Shown: one piece after another, positions 10,338 through 20,905 of the stretch
Layout of the letters: each line of letters starts with the position of its first letter
How positions within the stretch are numbered: the stretch's first letter is position 1
Source: Gymnothorax reevesii
Lineage: Eukaryota; Chordata; Actinopteri; Anguilliformes; Muraenidae
Reading direction: 5' to 3'
Assembly (NCBI GenBank): GCA_029721435.1
Contig: CM056577.1
Span: 26,181,719 to 26,245,718, forward strand
DNA length: 64,000 nt
The notes under the pieces: model-generated
Databases searched by the model: none
The model's input: the letters and a program-made list of their open reading frames with translations, nothing else
Told to the model about the DNA's origin: nothing
Position numbers and translations under genes: made by a program

Positions 10338-12640
10338 TTTCATGTGTCATTTTCCACAAAGAGCCCTCATTTCCTTTGTCATCATGAAAATGGTTTGTTT
10401 TGTCAGTGCCTGTTGACTTATGGGACAGCGCACTGTTCATTGGTTGCATACAACAAATTCAGCTGAATCGAAGTAGGCTATCTGGGTATTGTTGGCATAC
10501 AGTTTGATCCATATGGAGGATTTTAACACATTGCATATGTATTTTTGCTAACTGTGCAATAAACCTGTATGGGCATTGGTATGCTCCTAGGGTATACAGT
10601 ACCTCCTACACTGACCTGACGTCAAAGGCGCTAACTTTCTTTAAAAAAAAAAAACAACAACAACAACATGATTTGTTATGCCACAACACTTCCCAAAGAT
10701 GGCAAATTAAAAGGTTGGAAGTAGGTTTCAGACATAACAAGAACGAAACGTCTCACTGCTCCAAAAATTAGCTCCAGGGGCATGCTGCCCTGTGTTCAAC
10801 TCACAACCAACATTCTGCAATAAAACACTCTCATCTGCACAACTCTTAGATCAGTAGCTAATGGACTCACCACAAATGCTCCCCTAAGCACAAACCCCAA
10901 GTTTAAGCCTCTAGGCTCAACCCCACTCCCAGATACATCACGTGAAGATGATTAGCAATTCTTGCGGTGGCGTGGGCAGGGATAAAACGGAATACGAATG
11001 AGCGACGGCAGTTGGCTTTAATCTAAACATCATGTATGTTTTTTTAAAAGACTGCCGTTTAATTGTGCGGACACATGCGTAGCCCTCGGGTATAAAGGAT
11101 TTTCTAGAGGAGCATGTGACTTCAGAGGAAGAATCAGGACAACTCTGGGCTCCGGCGCGGATATATCTGGATGTACAAATACTCTGCAGTGCACAGGCTG
11201 TACAACCTCGAAAGCATTTGCATCTCAATGAAAGTGCAAAGAGCAACGTGATCTACGCCATTCCGCCCAGGAGACCGATGCTCCTGATCCTGGTATAAAT
11301 TAAGTTTATGAGGAGACTCAGAACGCACGTGGAGAACAGTGTCTGTCTCGCATTTATGCGCTGATCACATGTCATGTTCAGCAAAAGCCATGCTCGCTCC
11401 CCATAGTCTTTTCACACCTAATTCATATCCACAGGGTTCACAGGGCCTTGTAACCCAGATCCTCCTGGCCCCAAGTTCATGTGAAGATCTACACCAGACA
11501 TACATTCATCTGTGCGAAGTTAAGCACGCTGGCTCTGTCAAATAAGCAGCAGGTGAGATAAAGACCGCAATCCCAGAGATTGTTGGTGGCAGGAGAGCCT
11601 ATAGAGGTACTTTTCTTGAGCAGAGTCATGTATGTGTTATTCCAAGATCAACAATTCAATGCTCATCTAGGAATAAAGCTGCTGTCCACCAATTAATGGC
11701 AGCTCGGATCTCAATGCTTTGCTTATGAATATCATGAATTTTGGTCGTCCAAAGTTTAGCTGGCAAAGGTTCACAAGCTTTAAATGCAGATGAGCAGACT
11801 TGCAGAGAGGCACGCTATCGAGAAAACCAAAAGTAGTTTTGCTTCTTGAATTTTCTATCATTTTAACATCACTTTCATTCGCAAAGCGCTCATCTTCTTG
11901 GTCTTTAATAGTTCAAACTGCCAGTGGAAGGTCCCTGACAGCTGCATGAGGTGACTTTCCGGTCTCTTCATCATTACAGAGCTGCAATTGCTGGACTAGC
12001 ATCTTAGTCCTGGACAAGCATTATTTGCGGATGCCAGAACAACATTGACATGACAATATCAGATTGTGCTTTCCTTGACTGGTCATTGTTGAGTTGCTGG
12101 TCCAACGTGCCTGGCGAGTGTTGAGCAAGGCCTGGGACCTCAAAACTGTAGCAGGTGCTTTACTCCTGTTTTACTCCATTGTCCTCAATTCAGAAATGTG
12201 TTTTCAGGCATTTTTTATGATCTTTGAAGCAGGGATCATAAAATCTAGACCTCAAATCCAAACCTAGATTTTCTTGACCTGATCATTAGTGTTGCGGGGC
12301 ATCCTCGAAAAAGACACACAGGATTTCAATGGAACTTCCCCCACTTAAATAAAGACTAGAAATGAAGAGAACATTAGAGGCTCACTTTTCAATGATATAA
12401 CCTCTCCCATGGGACCCCTGAACATGCTTGATTCGTTACAGACTTATGTCCTTAATAAAAATGAGCACGCTCACCGAGTGCAGTGGTGGAGATCAAAAAG
12501 GTTTTATTTGATGCTTCACACCCTGTGGTTAGAGGGCTTAACCAAGGGATTGTTGGCCCATTCCTCTTAGAGGTTAGGTGTCAATATACACAACACGCTT
12601 AGGAGCGCCAGAAATATCAATCAATTCAGGGACTATGGGA
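10338..12640. other. No feature recognised
   Basis: Mixed unique sequence with a CAACAACAACAAC run near 10650. ORFs near 10938-11545 overlap one another in different frames and show no known motif. Confidence 0.35.
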
Positions 12641-12649
12641 AGAATTTGT

Positions 12650-13300
12650 CAGTATTGTTTTTCTGTTTGTTATGTTTAGATATGTTTTTTGAATATCATT
12701 ATTTCATTTTGCTTTATTTCAAGGTTTTTGCATCTACTATCTTTCTTATTATCATTTCAGTTGTTTTTTAATACCATATGTCTTTGTTTCCTTTCACGCA
12801 CACCACCAGCTTTCCCCACTGTGTTTATTAATTAGTTAGTTCATTGTCGTTTTTGTAGCCATGCCCCCTATCATGCTTCCTTATTCTTCTCACACCTGCT
12901 TTGAGTTTGTTTCTGTGATTTTTTTTTTTGTTAGTTAAGCTCCCTGTATAGTTGTGCCTGAGTCTGTCTCTCTGGGTTCTGGGTTAATTACAAGCCTCTT
13001 TTCCCAGTGTGACAACCGACTTTTGATTTCTTTTTCATGTTTGCCTAGCCCTTTGTGTCTGTTAAATTTCTGAATACGAATTTGGGCTGTTTCTGGTATA
13101 TAATTCTCTCAACTCTGTGGCAAGGCCTGCCTACTGTTTGGCATTTGACCCTCCTGATTTCCAACTCTGATTGTGACATTCGTCTCTGTCCTTGGGTGTG
13201 TAACCCTATTTTTTTTTTTAATTAAATCTGTATTTTCCATTTCACCCCTGTCTGTCCATCCATCCATTCCCCACCTCCACAGAATGTACTTCTTCAAAAT
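12650..13300 (+). repeat. Possible decayed retroelement-like stretch
   Basis: A T-rich segment with strand asymmetry. It contains GTTAGTTAAGCTCCCTGTAT, GGTTAATTACAAGCCTC, TGTGGCAAGGCCTGCC and AATTAAATCTG before CCATCCATCCATTCC. The style resembles the non-coding LTR-like sequences common in fish genomes. I found no TG...CA boundaries or duplication, so this is a weak call. Confidence 0.25.
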
Positions 13301-13774
13301 ATATTTTTAGGGTGGAGTGGTCAGCACCTGCAGGCCAACTATTAGTATGTATTCCAGTCCAAAATTCCCAAAGAACATCATCATGGATATATTGTACTGA
13401 ATTTCAATGTCAAAAGACATATGCTTTGTGTTATTTTAATCAAATTTGTCATTTGAAGCATAACTTAACTCACATTTCTTTCCTTTGTGCAATGTAGTTT
13501 CAGTGCTTTCCAAATTGGCCAGCTCTGATACATGACCACTTGAAAAGTCACTCAACAGTAGCAATCAGCAATGAATAGAGTTGAGGCCAAATATACAGAA
13601 CGTACGAAACATAATCCTAAACATCCACAAAATGGGAACATAACAATCCATAGACCTTTATCCTCTTTGGTTTTAAATTTATGAACATCTCAATAAATGC
13701 ACTGGAGTTAGCCAGGTATTCTAATTTTCATCAGTTGGCGAAGGATTGCATTTTTTTTTTTGCCGCAGTAGCAG

Positions 13775-13932
13775 TAGGAAACTAGAGTGCCTAGAGTAAA
13801 TCTGTGCAAATACAAGGAGAACATGCTAACTCCATGTAGGAAGAAGGCAAGTCGGGACCAAGAACCCCTTTACTGTGCAACAGTGCCACCCATGAGGATG
13901 CCAAGTACTTCACTCAGCATGCCACACATTTA
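13775..13932 (-). repeat. SINE fragment, minus strand, degraded
   Basis: AAGGAGAACATGCTAACTCC and CAGTGCCACCC match the reverse complement of the internal and tRNA-like parts of the SINE copies at 45236 and 53518 (GGAGTTTGCATGTTCTCC). Only about 150 bp remains, immediately left of the Tc1-like element at 13941. Confidence 0.6.
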
Positions 13933-13940
13933 TGTAAGTA

Positions 13941-15558
13941 CACTCAACAAAAATATAAACGCAACACTTTTGTTTTTGCTCCCATTTGTCATGAGATGGA
14001 CTCAAGGATCTAAAATTCATTCCAGATACACAATATTACCATTTCTCTCAAACATTGTTCACAAATCTGTCTAAATGTGTGATAGTGAGCACTTTTGCTT
14101 TGCTGAGACAATCCATCCCACCTCACAGGTGTGCCACATCAAGATGCTCATCAGACACCATGATTAGTGCACAGGTGTACCTTAGACTGTCCACAATAAA
14201 AGGCCACCCTGAAATGTGCAGTTTTTGCTTTATTGGGGGTCTGGGGACTCAGAACCAGTCAGTATCTGGTGTGACCACCATTTGCCTCATGCAGTGCAAC
14301 ACAACTTCTTCGCATAGAGTTTATCAGATTGTCAGTTGTGGCCTGTGGAATGTTGGTCCACTCCTCTTCAATGGCTGTGCGAAGTTGCTGGATATTAGTG
14401 GGAACTGGTATGCGCTGTCGTATACGCCGGTCAAGCACATCCCAAACATGCTCAATGGGTGACATGTCCGGTGAGTATGCTGGCCATGCAAGAACTGGGA
14501 CATTTTCAGCTTCCAAGAATTGTGAACAGATTCTTGCAACATGGGGCCGTGCATTATCTTGCTGAAACATGAGGTGATGTTCATGGATGTATGGCACAAC
14601 AATGGGCCTCAAGATCTCATCACGGTATCTCTGTGCATTCAAAATGCCATCAATAAAATGCACCAGTGTTCTTCGTCCATAACAGATGCCTGCCCATACC
14701 ATAACCCCAGCACTATCATGGGCCACTCGATCCACAACATTGACATCAGCAAAGCACTCACCCACACGACGCCACACACGCTGTCTGCCATCTGCCCTGA
14801 ACAATGTAAACCGAGATTCAATCGTGAAGAGAACACCTCTCCAACATGCCAGACGCCATTGAATGTGAGCATTTGCCCACTCAAGTCTGTTACGGCGACG
14901 ATCTGGAGTCAGGTTAAGACCCCGATGAGGACGACGAGCATGCAGTTGAGCTTCCCTGAGACGGTTTCTGACAGTTTGTGCAGAAATTCTTTGGTTATGC
15001 AAACCAATTGTTTCAGCAGCTGTCTGAGTAGCTGGTCTCAGACAATCTTGGAGGTGAACCTGCTGGATGTGGAGGTCCTGGGCTGGTGTGGTTACACGTG
15101 GTCTGCGGTTGTGAGGCCGGTTGGATGTACTGCCATATTCTCTGAAACGCCTTTGGAGATGGCTAATGGTGGAGAAATGAACATTCAATGCCCGAGCAAC
15201 AGATCTGGTTGACATTCCTGCTGTCAGCATGCCAATTGCACGCTCCCTCAATGCTTGCGCCATCTGTGGCATTTCGCTGTGAGACAAAACTGCACATTTC
15301 AGGGTGGCCTTTTATTATGGGCAGTCTAAGGTACACCTGTGCACTAATCATGGTGTCTGATGAGCATCTTGATGTGGCACACCTCTGAGGTGGGATGGAT
15401 TGTCTCAGCAATGCAAAAGTGCTCACTATCACACATTTAGACAGATTTGTGAACAATGTTTGAGAGAAATGGTAATATTGTGTATCTGGAATGAATTTTA
15501 GATCTTTGAGTCCATCTCATGACAAATGGGAGTGTTGCGTTTATATTTTTGTTGAGTG
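13941..15558 (-). mobile_element. Tc1-like element with about 280-bp inverted repeats, transposase on the minus strand
   Basis: This 1618-bp element is flanked by TA at 13939-13940 and 15559-15560. Its inverted ends start CACTCAACAAAAATATAAAC and remain similar for about 275-290 bp, to CACCCTGAAATGTGCAGTTTT. The right arm lacks about 13 bp present in the left arm near 13968-13980. This end sequence is widely scattered in fish and some other aquatic genomes (general knowledge). The interior is one open transposase frame. Confidence 0.93.
14259..15272 (-). CDS. Tc1-like transposase, full length but lacking the first catalytic Asp
   Basis: A 337-aa ORF runs without a stop from the ATG at 15272 (MPQMAQALRERAIGML). 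In-frame sequence extends 5 codons upstream to a TTG, but the ATG fits the family start. The paired HTH region is present (STRSVARALNVHFSTISHL), then RRPRVTT and a second HTH (ISAQTVRNRLREAQ). The catalytic core keeps D239 (FQQDNARPH) and E274 (SPIEHVWD), 34 residues apart. At residue 151 the conserved LFTDESRF reads LFTIESRF: the codon on the minus strand (14820-14822) is ATT. Aspartate here coordinates the catalytic metal in DDE enzymes, so the protein should bind DNA but not cut it. The length equals the intact relative at 1835-2848 and both end in HTRY. Confidence 0.92.
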   Translation of the reverse strand: MPQMAQALRERAIGMLTAGMSTRSVARALNVHFSTISHLQRRFREYGSTSNRPHNRRPRVTTPAQDLHIQQVHLQDCLRPATQTAAETIGLHNQRISAQTVRNRLREAQLHARRPHRGLNLTPDRRRNRLEWANAHIQWRLACWRGVLFTIESRFTLFRADGRQRVWRRVGECFADVNVVDRVAHDSAGVMVWAGICYGRRTLVHFIDGILNAQRYRDEILRPIVVPYIHEHHLMFQQDNARPHVARICSQFLEAENVPVLAWPAYSPDMSPIEHVWDVLDRRIRQRIPVPTNIQQLRTAIEEEWTNIPQATTDNLINSMRRSCVALHEANGGHTRY

Positions 15559-15560
15559 TA

Positions 15561-16104
15561 TATAGTTGATTGCATTCATTTTCCAGTGGTTCTGACTGCA
15601 TTGAAGGTTATCTAGTACATCACGATAGTATAGGGATATCTCAGATTCCCTATACTACTGGGAACTATTACATCACACAACCTTTTTGTAATCTCAAAAA
15701 ATACTGCAGCAGTGCCTCGATTCAGTCTCAGTCTCACTAACATGCCAATCATCTGAGTTCTGGCTTGCCCATGGCTCTATTTCTTTTCACATTTTTTCCA
15801 CATCACTGATAACCATAATTAATACGTCTTATCTGATATCTCTGGCATGTGCAGGCATTCGCAATGACAATAATCCACTGCAGCGCTGAGGCCCCAAGCC
15901 CAATTGAGGTCAAGCAGAAAGTTCATTTCATTGACCTGTCATATTTTCACTGTGGAATGTAAAAAATTTGCAATCTCGCCAAAATATTAAAAAGAATGTG
16001 TCCCTCTGATTCACTTTAAGTAAAAAACAGAACTTTATTTCTCCAAAAAAAAAAAAAACCAAAAGAAAGTGCAAGTTGTGAGTAAACAGTTATTGAAAAA
16101 TGGA
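15561..16104. other. No feature recognised
   Basis: Unique-looking sequence. No ORF or repeat structure noted. Confidence 0.4.
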
Positions 16105-16561
16105 ATAATTTCTGTCAGTGAACTCAGGTGTAAACCATTAACCGCAGTATTAACAAATACAATATACAATTACAGCCTGACTCACCCTGCAGTGCTATGC
16201 TTAAAGAGAAGAGAGCTGAAGACAGCAGGGAGCATCAAGATATCCACAGCTCCCTAGGGATGAAATTGCAAGTGGATGCTGGTCTAGAGGTGGGATTTTA
16301 GAGTAAATAGCAGCAAGCAAGAGTGACACAGCAGCAGAGAGCGACGCAGTGCAGCAGCAGGCGGGTGCATGTTTTGCCAAAAAGTGGAAGCAGGAAAGCA
16401 GCTTAAATTGTCCCCCACCAAAGGGCAAAGCAATATCTGATGTGCACGGGAGTGTCAATGGCATTGACGTGCCGTCGGAGGTCAGTGAGGGTAGGCAGAA
16501 TCCTCACCGTTAAACAAACGATAAACAATCCGATAAACAAGCTGCTGACATTGTCAAGCAA

Positions 16562-17557
16562 TATCCCCCGCAACTGGCATTGCATTTTTGAATAGAGAAT
16601 GTTTATATGCAGTTAGATTTCTAAAGAACTGTACTAATCGCAAAGCTGTTAATTTCCTTGCAAAAAAATAGGCCGGAGAGTATGCATCAGAAAACTCGGA
16701 AAATTATACCAAATTGTTTTCATGACGCACCTTTATGTGTTTTTATACCTTGATGTCAATTATGACCGCAATTGGATGATTATTTTCAAAGTTATAGGCC
16801 GGACACGAGACATTACAGATTTCCCACGAATTTGTCGCTTTTTGCCCGAAAACGTTAGAAATTACAAAATTATTTTCAAAATTGTTTTTCATGACACGCC
16901 TTTATGTGGTTTAACACCTCGATGCCAAATATGATCAGAATCGAATGATTAGTTTCAAAGTTATAGCCCGGACACGACACACTACAGATTTCCCACAAAT
17001 TTATCGCTTTTTGCCCGAAAACGTGAGACATGCCAAAATTATTTTCAAAATAGTTTTTCATGACACACCTTTATGTGGTTTTACACCTCGATGCCAAATA
17101 TGATCAGAATCGAATGATTAGTTTCAAAGTTATAGCCCGGACACGACACATTACAGATTTCCCACAAATTTCTCGCTTTTTGCCCCAAAACGTGAGAAAT
17201 TACAAAATTATTTTCAAAATTGTTTTTCATGACACACCTTTATGTGGTTTTACACCTCGATGCCAAATATGATCAACATCGGATGATTACTTTCGAAGTT
17301 ATAGCCCGGACACGACACATTACAGATTTCCCACAAATTTCTCGCTTTTTGCCCCAAAACGTGAGAAATTACAAAATTATTTTCAAAATTGTTTTTCATG
17401 ACACACCTTTATGTGGTTTTACACCTCAATGCCAAATATGATCAGAATCGGATGATTAGTTTCAAAGTTATAGCCCGGACAACAAACGTGTCGGACGGAC
17501 GGACTGACGGACGAACAGACGGACCCCATTTTTTCAACCTCATTGTTGCGGGGGATA
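16562..17557 (+). mobile_element. Tandem-repeat element with 13-bp GC-rich inverted ends and five 169-bp units
   Basis: A perfect inverted repeat bounds 996 bp: TATCCCCCGCAAC at 16562-16574 and GTTGCGGGGGATA at 17545-17557. The core is five units at an exact 169-bp spacing, followed by GTCGGACGGACGGACTGACGG. A second C-rich block (GGACCCC at 17521-17527) lies about 20 bases before the right end, allowing a weaker terminal hairpin. The plan parallels the elements at 6706-7657 and 47863-48052. No protein is encoded. Confidence 0.68.
16721..17480 (+). repeat. Tandem array, five units of exactly 169 bp
   Basis: CATGAC starts at 16721, 16890, 17059, 17228 and 17397, a constant 169-base step. Units share TTTATGTGGTTTTACACCTC, ATGCCAAATATGATC, GTTATAGCCCGGACACGAC and TTTCCCACAAATTT. 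The middle units are nearly identical. The first is more diverged (for example ATTGGATGATTATTTTCAAA) and the last is cut short. Short ORFs repeat with the array but shift frame from unit to unit, since 169 is not a multiple of 3. Confidence 0.92.
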
Positions 17558-17904
17558 ACAAAAGATCAAAACAATACACGGAATTACTGAGAGAGTTGAA
17601 ATTTTTTCCTCACTAATTATTAAGATTTACTTCCTTGCAGCCTCAAATCAAAGCATAAAGGTGAATTAATCTTTTTGTCACTGTCACCTCTTAATCATTA
17701 AAGGCTTAATTGACCAGAAAAAAGTGTCAATCAATCAATATGACCATCAGGCATAGTATGTGGAAACAGGTTGACAAAATCTAGCGACAAAAAAAAGAAA
17801 GAAAGTCACTGCCTACCCTGACCGCACGTCCCTGGTCAACAGGAATATGGGCATGTCTGCACTTTTCTGCCTGAACTAAGCCTGCAAGCTGCTCCCCATT
17901 TATA

Positions 17905-19450
17905 TGATGCACTCACAAAATGCTGAAATGTATCAGTGCATACTGCCTTAACTTAGAAATAGGATTATTGTGCTGAAGGTTTTAAAACAATTCCCACAAT
18001 TAAAGAAATGAAATGTTTTTCTATGGCATGTGATTGTTGTCCAGTATTTTTTTATACTTCCTGGAAACATTCAGAAATCATCTCATACAGCGCATTTGAT
18101 CTCTGCAGAGACTGAGCCATCGGACAAAAATTTTTTTTTTTAAATTAACAGAATCTCAATACACTTCACGTCATTGAAATTTCACTTCAAATTCATTCTG
18201 ATCAGAAGAAGGGGCTAAGTGATTTTGAAATGCAAATTTTAAGTTCTAATTGCCTACATACTATGTGAGTTATGTGCATGTATTGATTGATTATTAATTT
18301 ATTTGTGTAGTGTATTTTTTTATGGACATCTGTTGCATGTATGTTTTTTGTCTGTCATTCAAGGTCAGGGTTTCACATCAATGGCTGGGCTTCAAAGAGC
18401 CCTGTTCGATGCTTTACACAGATTGGCACAAAGTTAAAAGAGTATGAGGTGGCATTCCCAGAATATACTGCTCTGCATGCGGCAGTGCTTCATTCTGCAC
18501 CACAGAACATGTGCCACTTCGCTCTCATTAATTCTTACCATGTCATCTGGCACAGCGTTTAACATCATGTTTTAGCTGTTATATTCGCAGCACTTCGTTT
18601 GAAATGCGGTCTTGAATTGATTCCAAAATTTTTCTTTGTAAAAATGTTTATTCATATGCCTGGCTGGGCCCAGCCCCTAAAAAATGTGTCAATTATCAGT
18701 CCACGTTACATTTTGAAATACTTAAAGTGCACAAATTACATTGAGAATTGCACTTGAACTACGTTGAACTCATTCTCTGTGAATTTAGAGCAGGTGGAAC
18801 GCGGCAGTGCAAACAGCACAATTTGTTGAGATACTACATCCGCACCTCCTCCTGCAAGAGAGCACCGCTGTGCTTTGGTGACTCGTCATTGTCGACGCAA
18901 TGGACTGCGCTGGTGCGAAACTATTTCCGTCCTCATTAAAACAAATGTGTGGGTGTCATGCGGTGGCTATTTTCCTTTGCTTTTAGCAGTTTGGAAAGTG
19001 CAATCATGAAGAGCCATCCCAGCAGGAGAGGACATTCTGAACGTGAGAACTGCACTGCCATTCCTGAGAACATGATTCTCTGCGTCAGCTAGCTGAGGCT
19101 GCAATGTAAGCATCAGGGTTTGGAAGACAGTCAGTTCAGTCCTCTCAATGGACTCGAAAATTTTAAATCACATGTAATCTGTCTAAAATTGTGCAGAAAA
19201 ACTTTAGAAGTGACCCTGGCTGAGCTTCATTTCAAATAAATAAAATAGAATGCATAGTGGAATTGCGGTCGATGACTTAATTTATTGAACAGCAACATTG
19301 GGTTTTACTATGACCTTTTAGTCAATTGAAATAGCTTTATACTTTTAAATTGCGCATATTTATTTATATCCTGAATATGTTAGATATAGGGTCCTTGACA
19401 GGATAATGTTTATTGGGTCTTGAAGTACTGGTGCAGTTTGATTGACTGGA
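17905..19450. other. No feature recognised
   Basis: No credible gene or bounded repeat. The ORFs at 18341-18562 and 18748-18939 have no motif I recognise. Confidence 0.4.
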
Positions 19451-19451
19451 T

Positions 19452-19562
19452 TAGGGCATTCAGGAGTGTGGAATTCTGAACCAGGAATTTCTACACCAGG
19501 ATTTTCAGGACTGTGAAATTCTGGACCGTAAATTTCTAGGTCAAAACATTCAGGCCCAGGAC
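19452..19562 (+). repeat. Short minisatellite, about 46-bp period
   Basis: GGGCATTCAGGAGTGTGGAA at 19453 and GGATTTTCAGGACTGTGAAA at 19499 head two units sharing ATTCTG(A/G)ACC and AATTTCTA. A third start, ACATTCAGGCCCAGGACAT, follows. About 2.4 imperfect copies in all. Confidence 0.65.
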
Positions 19563-20155
19563 ATCAGCTGGCCCTGTCATGACAGTTCTGCTGCACCAAC
19601 TCATCTTAATTTCTAGGGCATCATGCGTGATGTTTCCAAACGATGAAAAAGTCTATCAATTCAGACACAGAGGCTCACAGAAATGAGACGTGATTGTTTT
19701 GTGTTACCCACCTTACAAAGAGCAAAGCCATCACTTTCGCACAGAGTACAAACAGAAAAAAATTGACTCAAAAGTGCAACTGTATAGCTCTGATGCATAA
19801 AAAAGCCAATTGAAAGAGCATTGTGGACTCAGAACAAACCCACAACAAAAGTACGTTTAATAAAATGTTTTTTATTCTTCTTTTGAATAGGGAGTTGACG
19901 CACAGTGCATGCTTTCATCAAGTAAACATTCGTGATTTTGATTTAAACAGATGAACTAGAGTAAACTATGGCGAAGCTTTAATGTAATATTGAGCAGGAC
20001 GTTTTGATGTTTGTTGTGGAAGCGCCTTGTTATGCCAGACTGTTCCTTTCATCGATCACACTCAAATGCAATGTATTATGTATTTCATTTGCTTGCAATG
20101 AACACCGAAGACTTGGCAGAAACCAGCACTAAAAGAAGAGCTTCACCTTAAAATC
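19563..20155. other. No feature recognised
   Basis: No ORF or repeat boundary seen. Confidence 0.4.
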
Positions 20156-20261
20156 CACAGTGCTGTGAAAAAGTCTTTGCCCAAGTCCCGATTTCTTCTA
20201 TTTTTGATATTTTTGCATATGTGTCACACTTAAATGTTTCAGATCATTAAACTAATTTCTG

Positions 20262-20648
20262 TCAGCCGACTAATCTGTAAACCATCCATAGCAGCAGTAA
20301 CAAAGTAGCAAATAGAACCAATGAAAGTTTGGTGTCAACCAACTCCCCCCAATGCCTACTGAGCTTTAGCTGAAGACAGCAGGGGGTTTAAGGATATTTC
20401 CCCCCAGTCCCCCTCCTCCAAGTGAGAGATTCAAAGCCCCCACAGGTGGATGCTGGGGAGCAGGTGGAATGTTAACTTGCAGCAGGCGGGCCTAATGCAG
20501 CAGCTGAGCAATGCAATTCAGTAGCAGGCAGCAGCATGTAAATACCGCAAAGGCGATGCAGGAAGGGAACTCATATGGCCCACCCGGAGGGCCGGAGCCG
20601 TGTCTCAAGTTGTCTGCCAGAACTAGCTCCACAAGCTGTGCCCCATCT
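20262..20648 (+). repeat. Dispersed repeat copy nested in a Tc1 relic
   Basis: Shares TTTCTGTCAG, GCTGAAGACAGCAGGG, GTGGATGCTGG, GCAGCAGGCGGG and the end AAGCTGTGCCCCAT with the split copy at 16105-17903. It interrupts the Tc1 left arm. The family is unrecognised. Confidence 0.6.
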
Positions 20649-20905
20649 TAATATGAGACAAACATAACCCGAGTAAAAACTAATTGCAGTTTTTAAATGA
20701 TCATTTCATTCTTTGAAGGACAAAAACAACCCAACCATTCCTGACCCTATGTGAAAAAGTAATTGCTCCCTTGGTTACTCAACCAACCAATTAAATAAAA
20801 TATATTGATGACTGTTTGAATTTAACCAGAAACACCTATGGATGATTTCTGCCACCCCTGTTGAATCAAAACATCACTGACGTAGAGCCAGCCTAGCAGT
20901 GTGAA

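Larger units (their letters stand above)
16105..17903 (+). repeat. Dispersed repeat, split by a later insertion
   Basis: The left part (about 16105-16480: AATTTCTGTCAG, GCTGAAGACAGCAGGG, AAGTGGATGCTGG) and the right part (about 17850-17903: TCTGCCTGAACTAAGCCTGC, AAGCTGCTCCCCAT) match two ends of one shorter copy at 20262-20648. The intervening sequence is absent from that second copy. Most of it is the tandem-repeat element at 16562-17557. The family is not recognised; no terminal inverted repeats are seen. Confidence 0.55.

Noticed and set aside
12650..13300. Solo LTR
   Set aside because: The base composition is suggestive, but no TG...CA ends or flanking duplication were found, so it is listed only as a weak repeat.
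14055..15212. Long ORFs opposite the transposase at 14259-15272
   Set aside because: They are shadows of the transposase and of the inverted ends; codon content is not protein-like.
16721..17480. CRISPR-like array
   Set aside because: Units are contiguous 169-bp tandem repeats without unique spacers, and the genome is animal-like.
16722..17616. Series of similar 60-75-codon ORFs
   Set aside because: They recur with the 169-bp tandem unit and change frame between units, so they are not a gene family.
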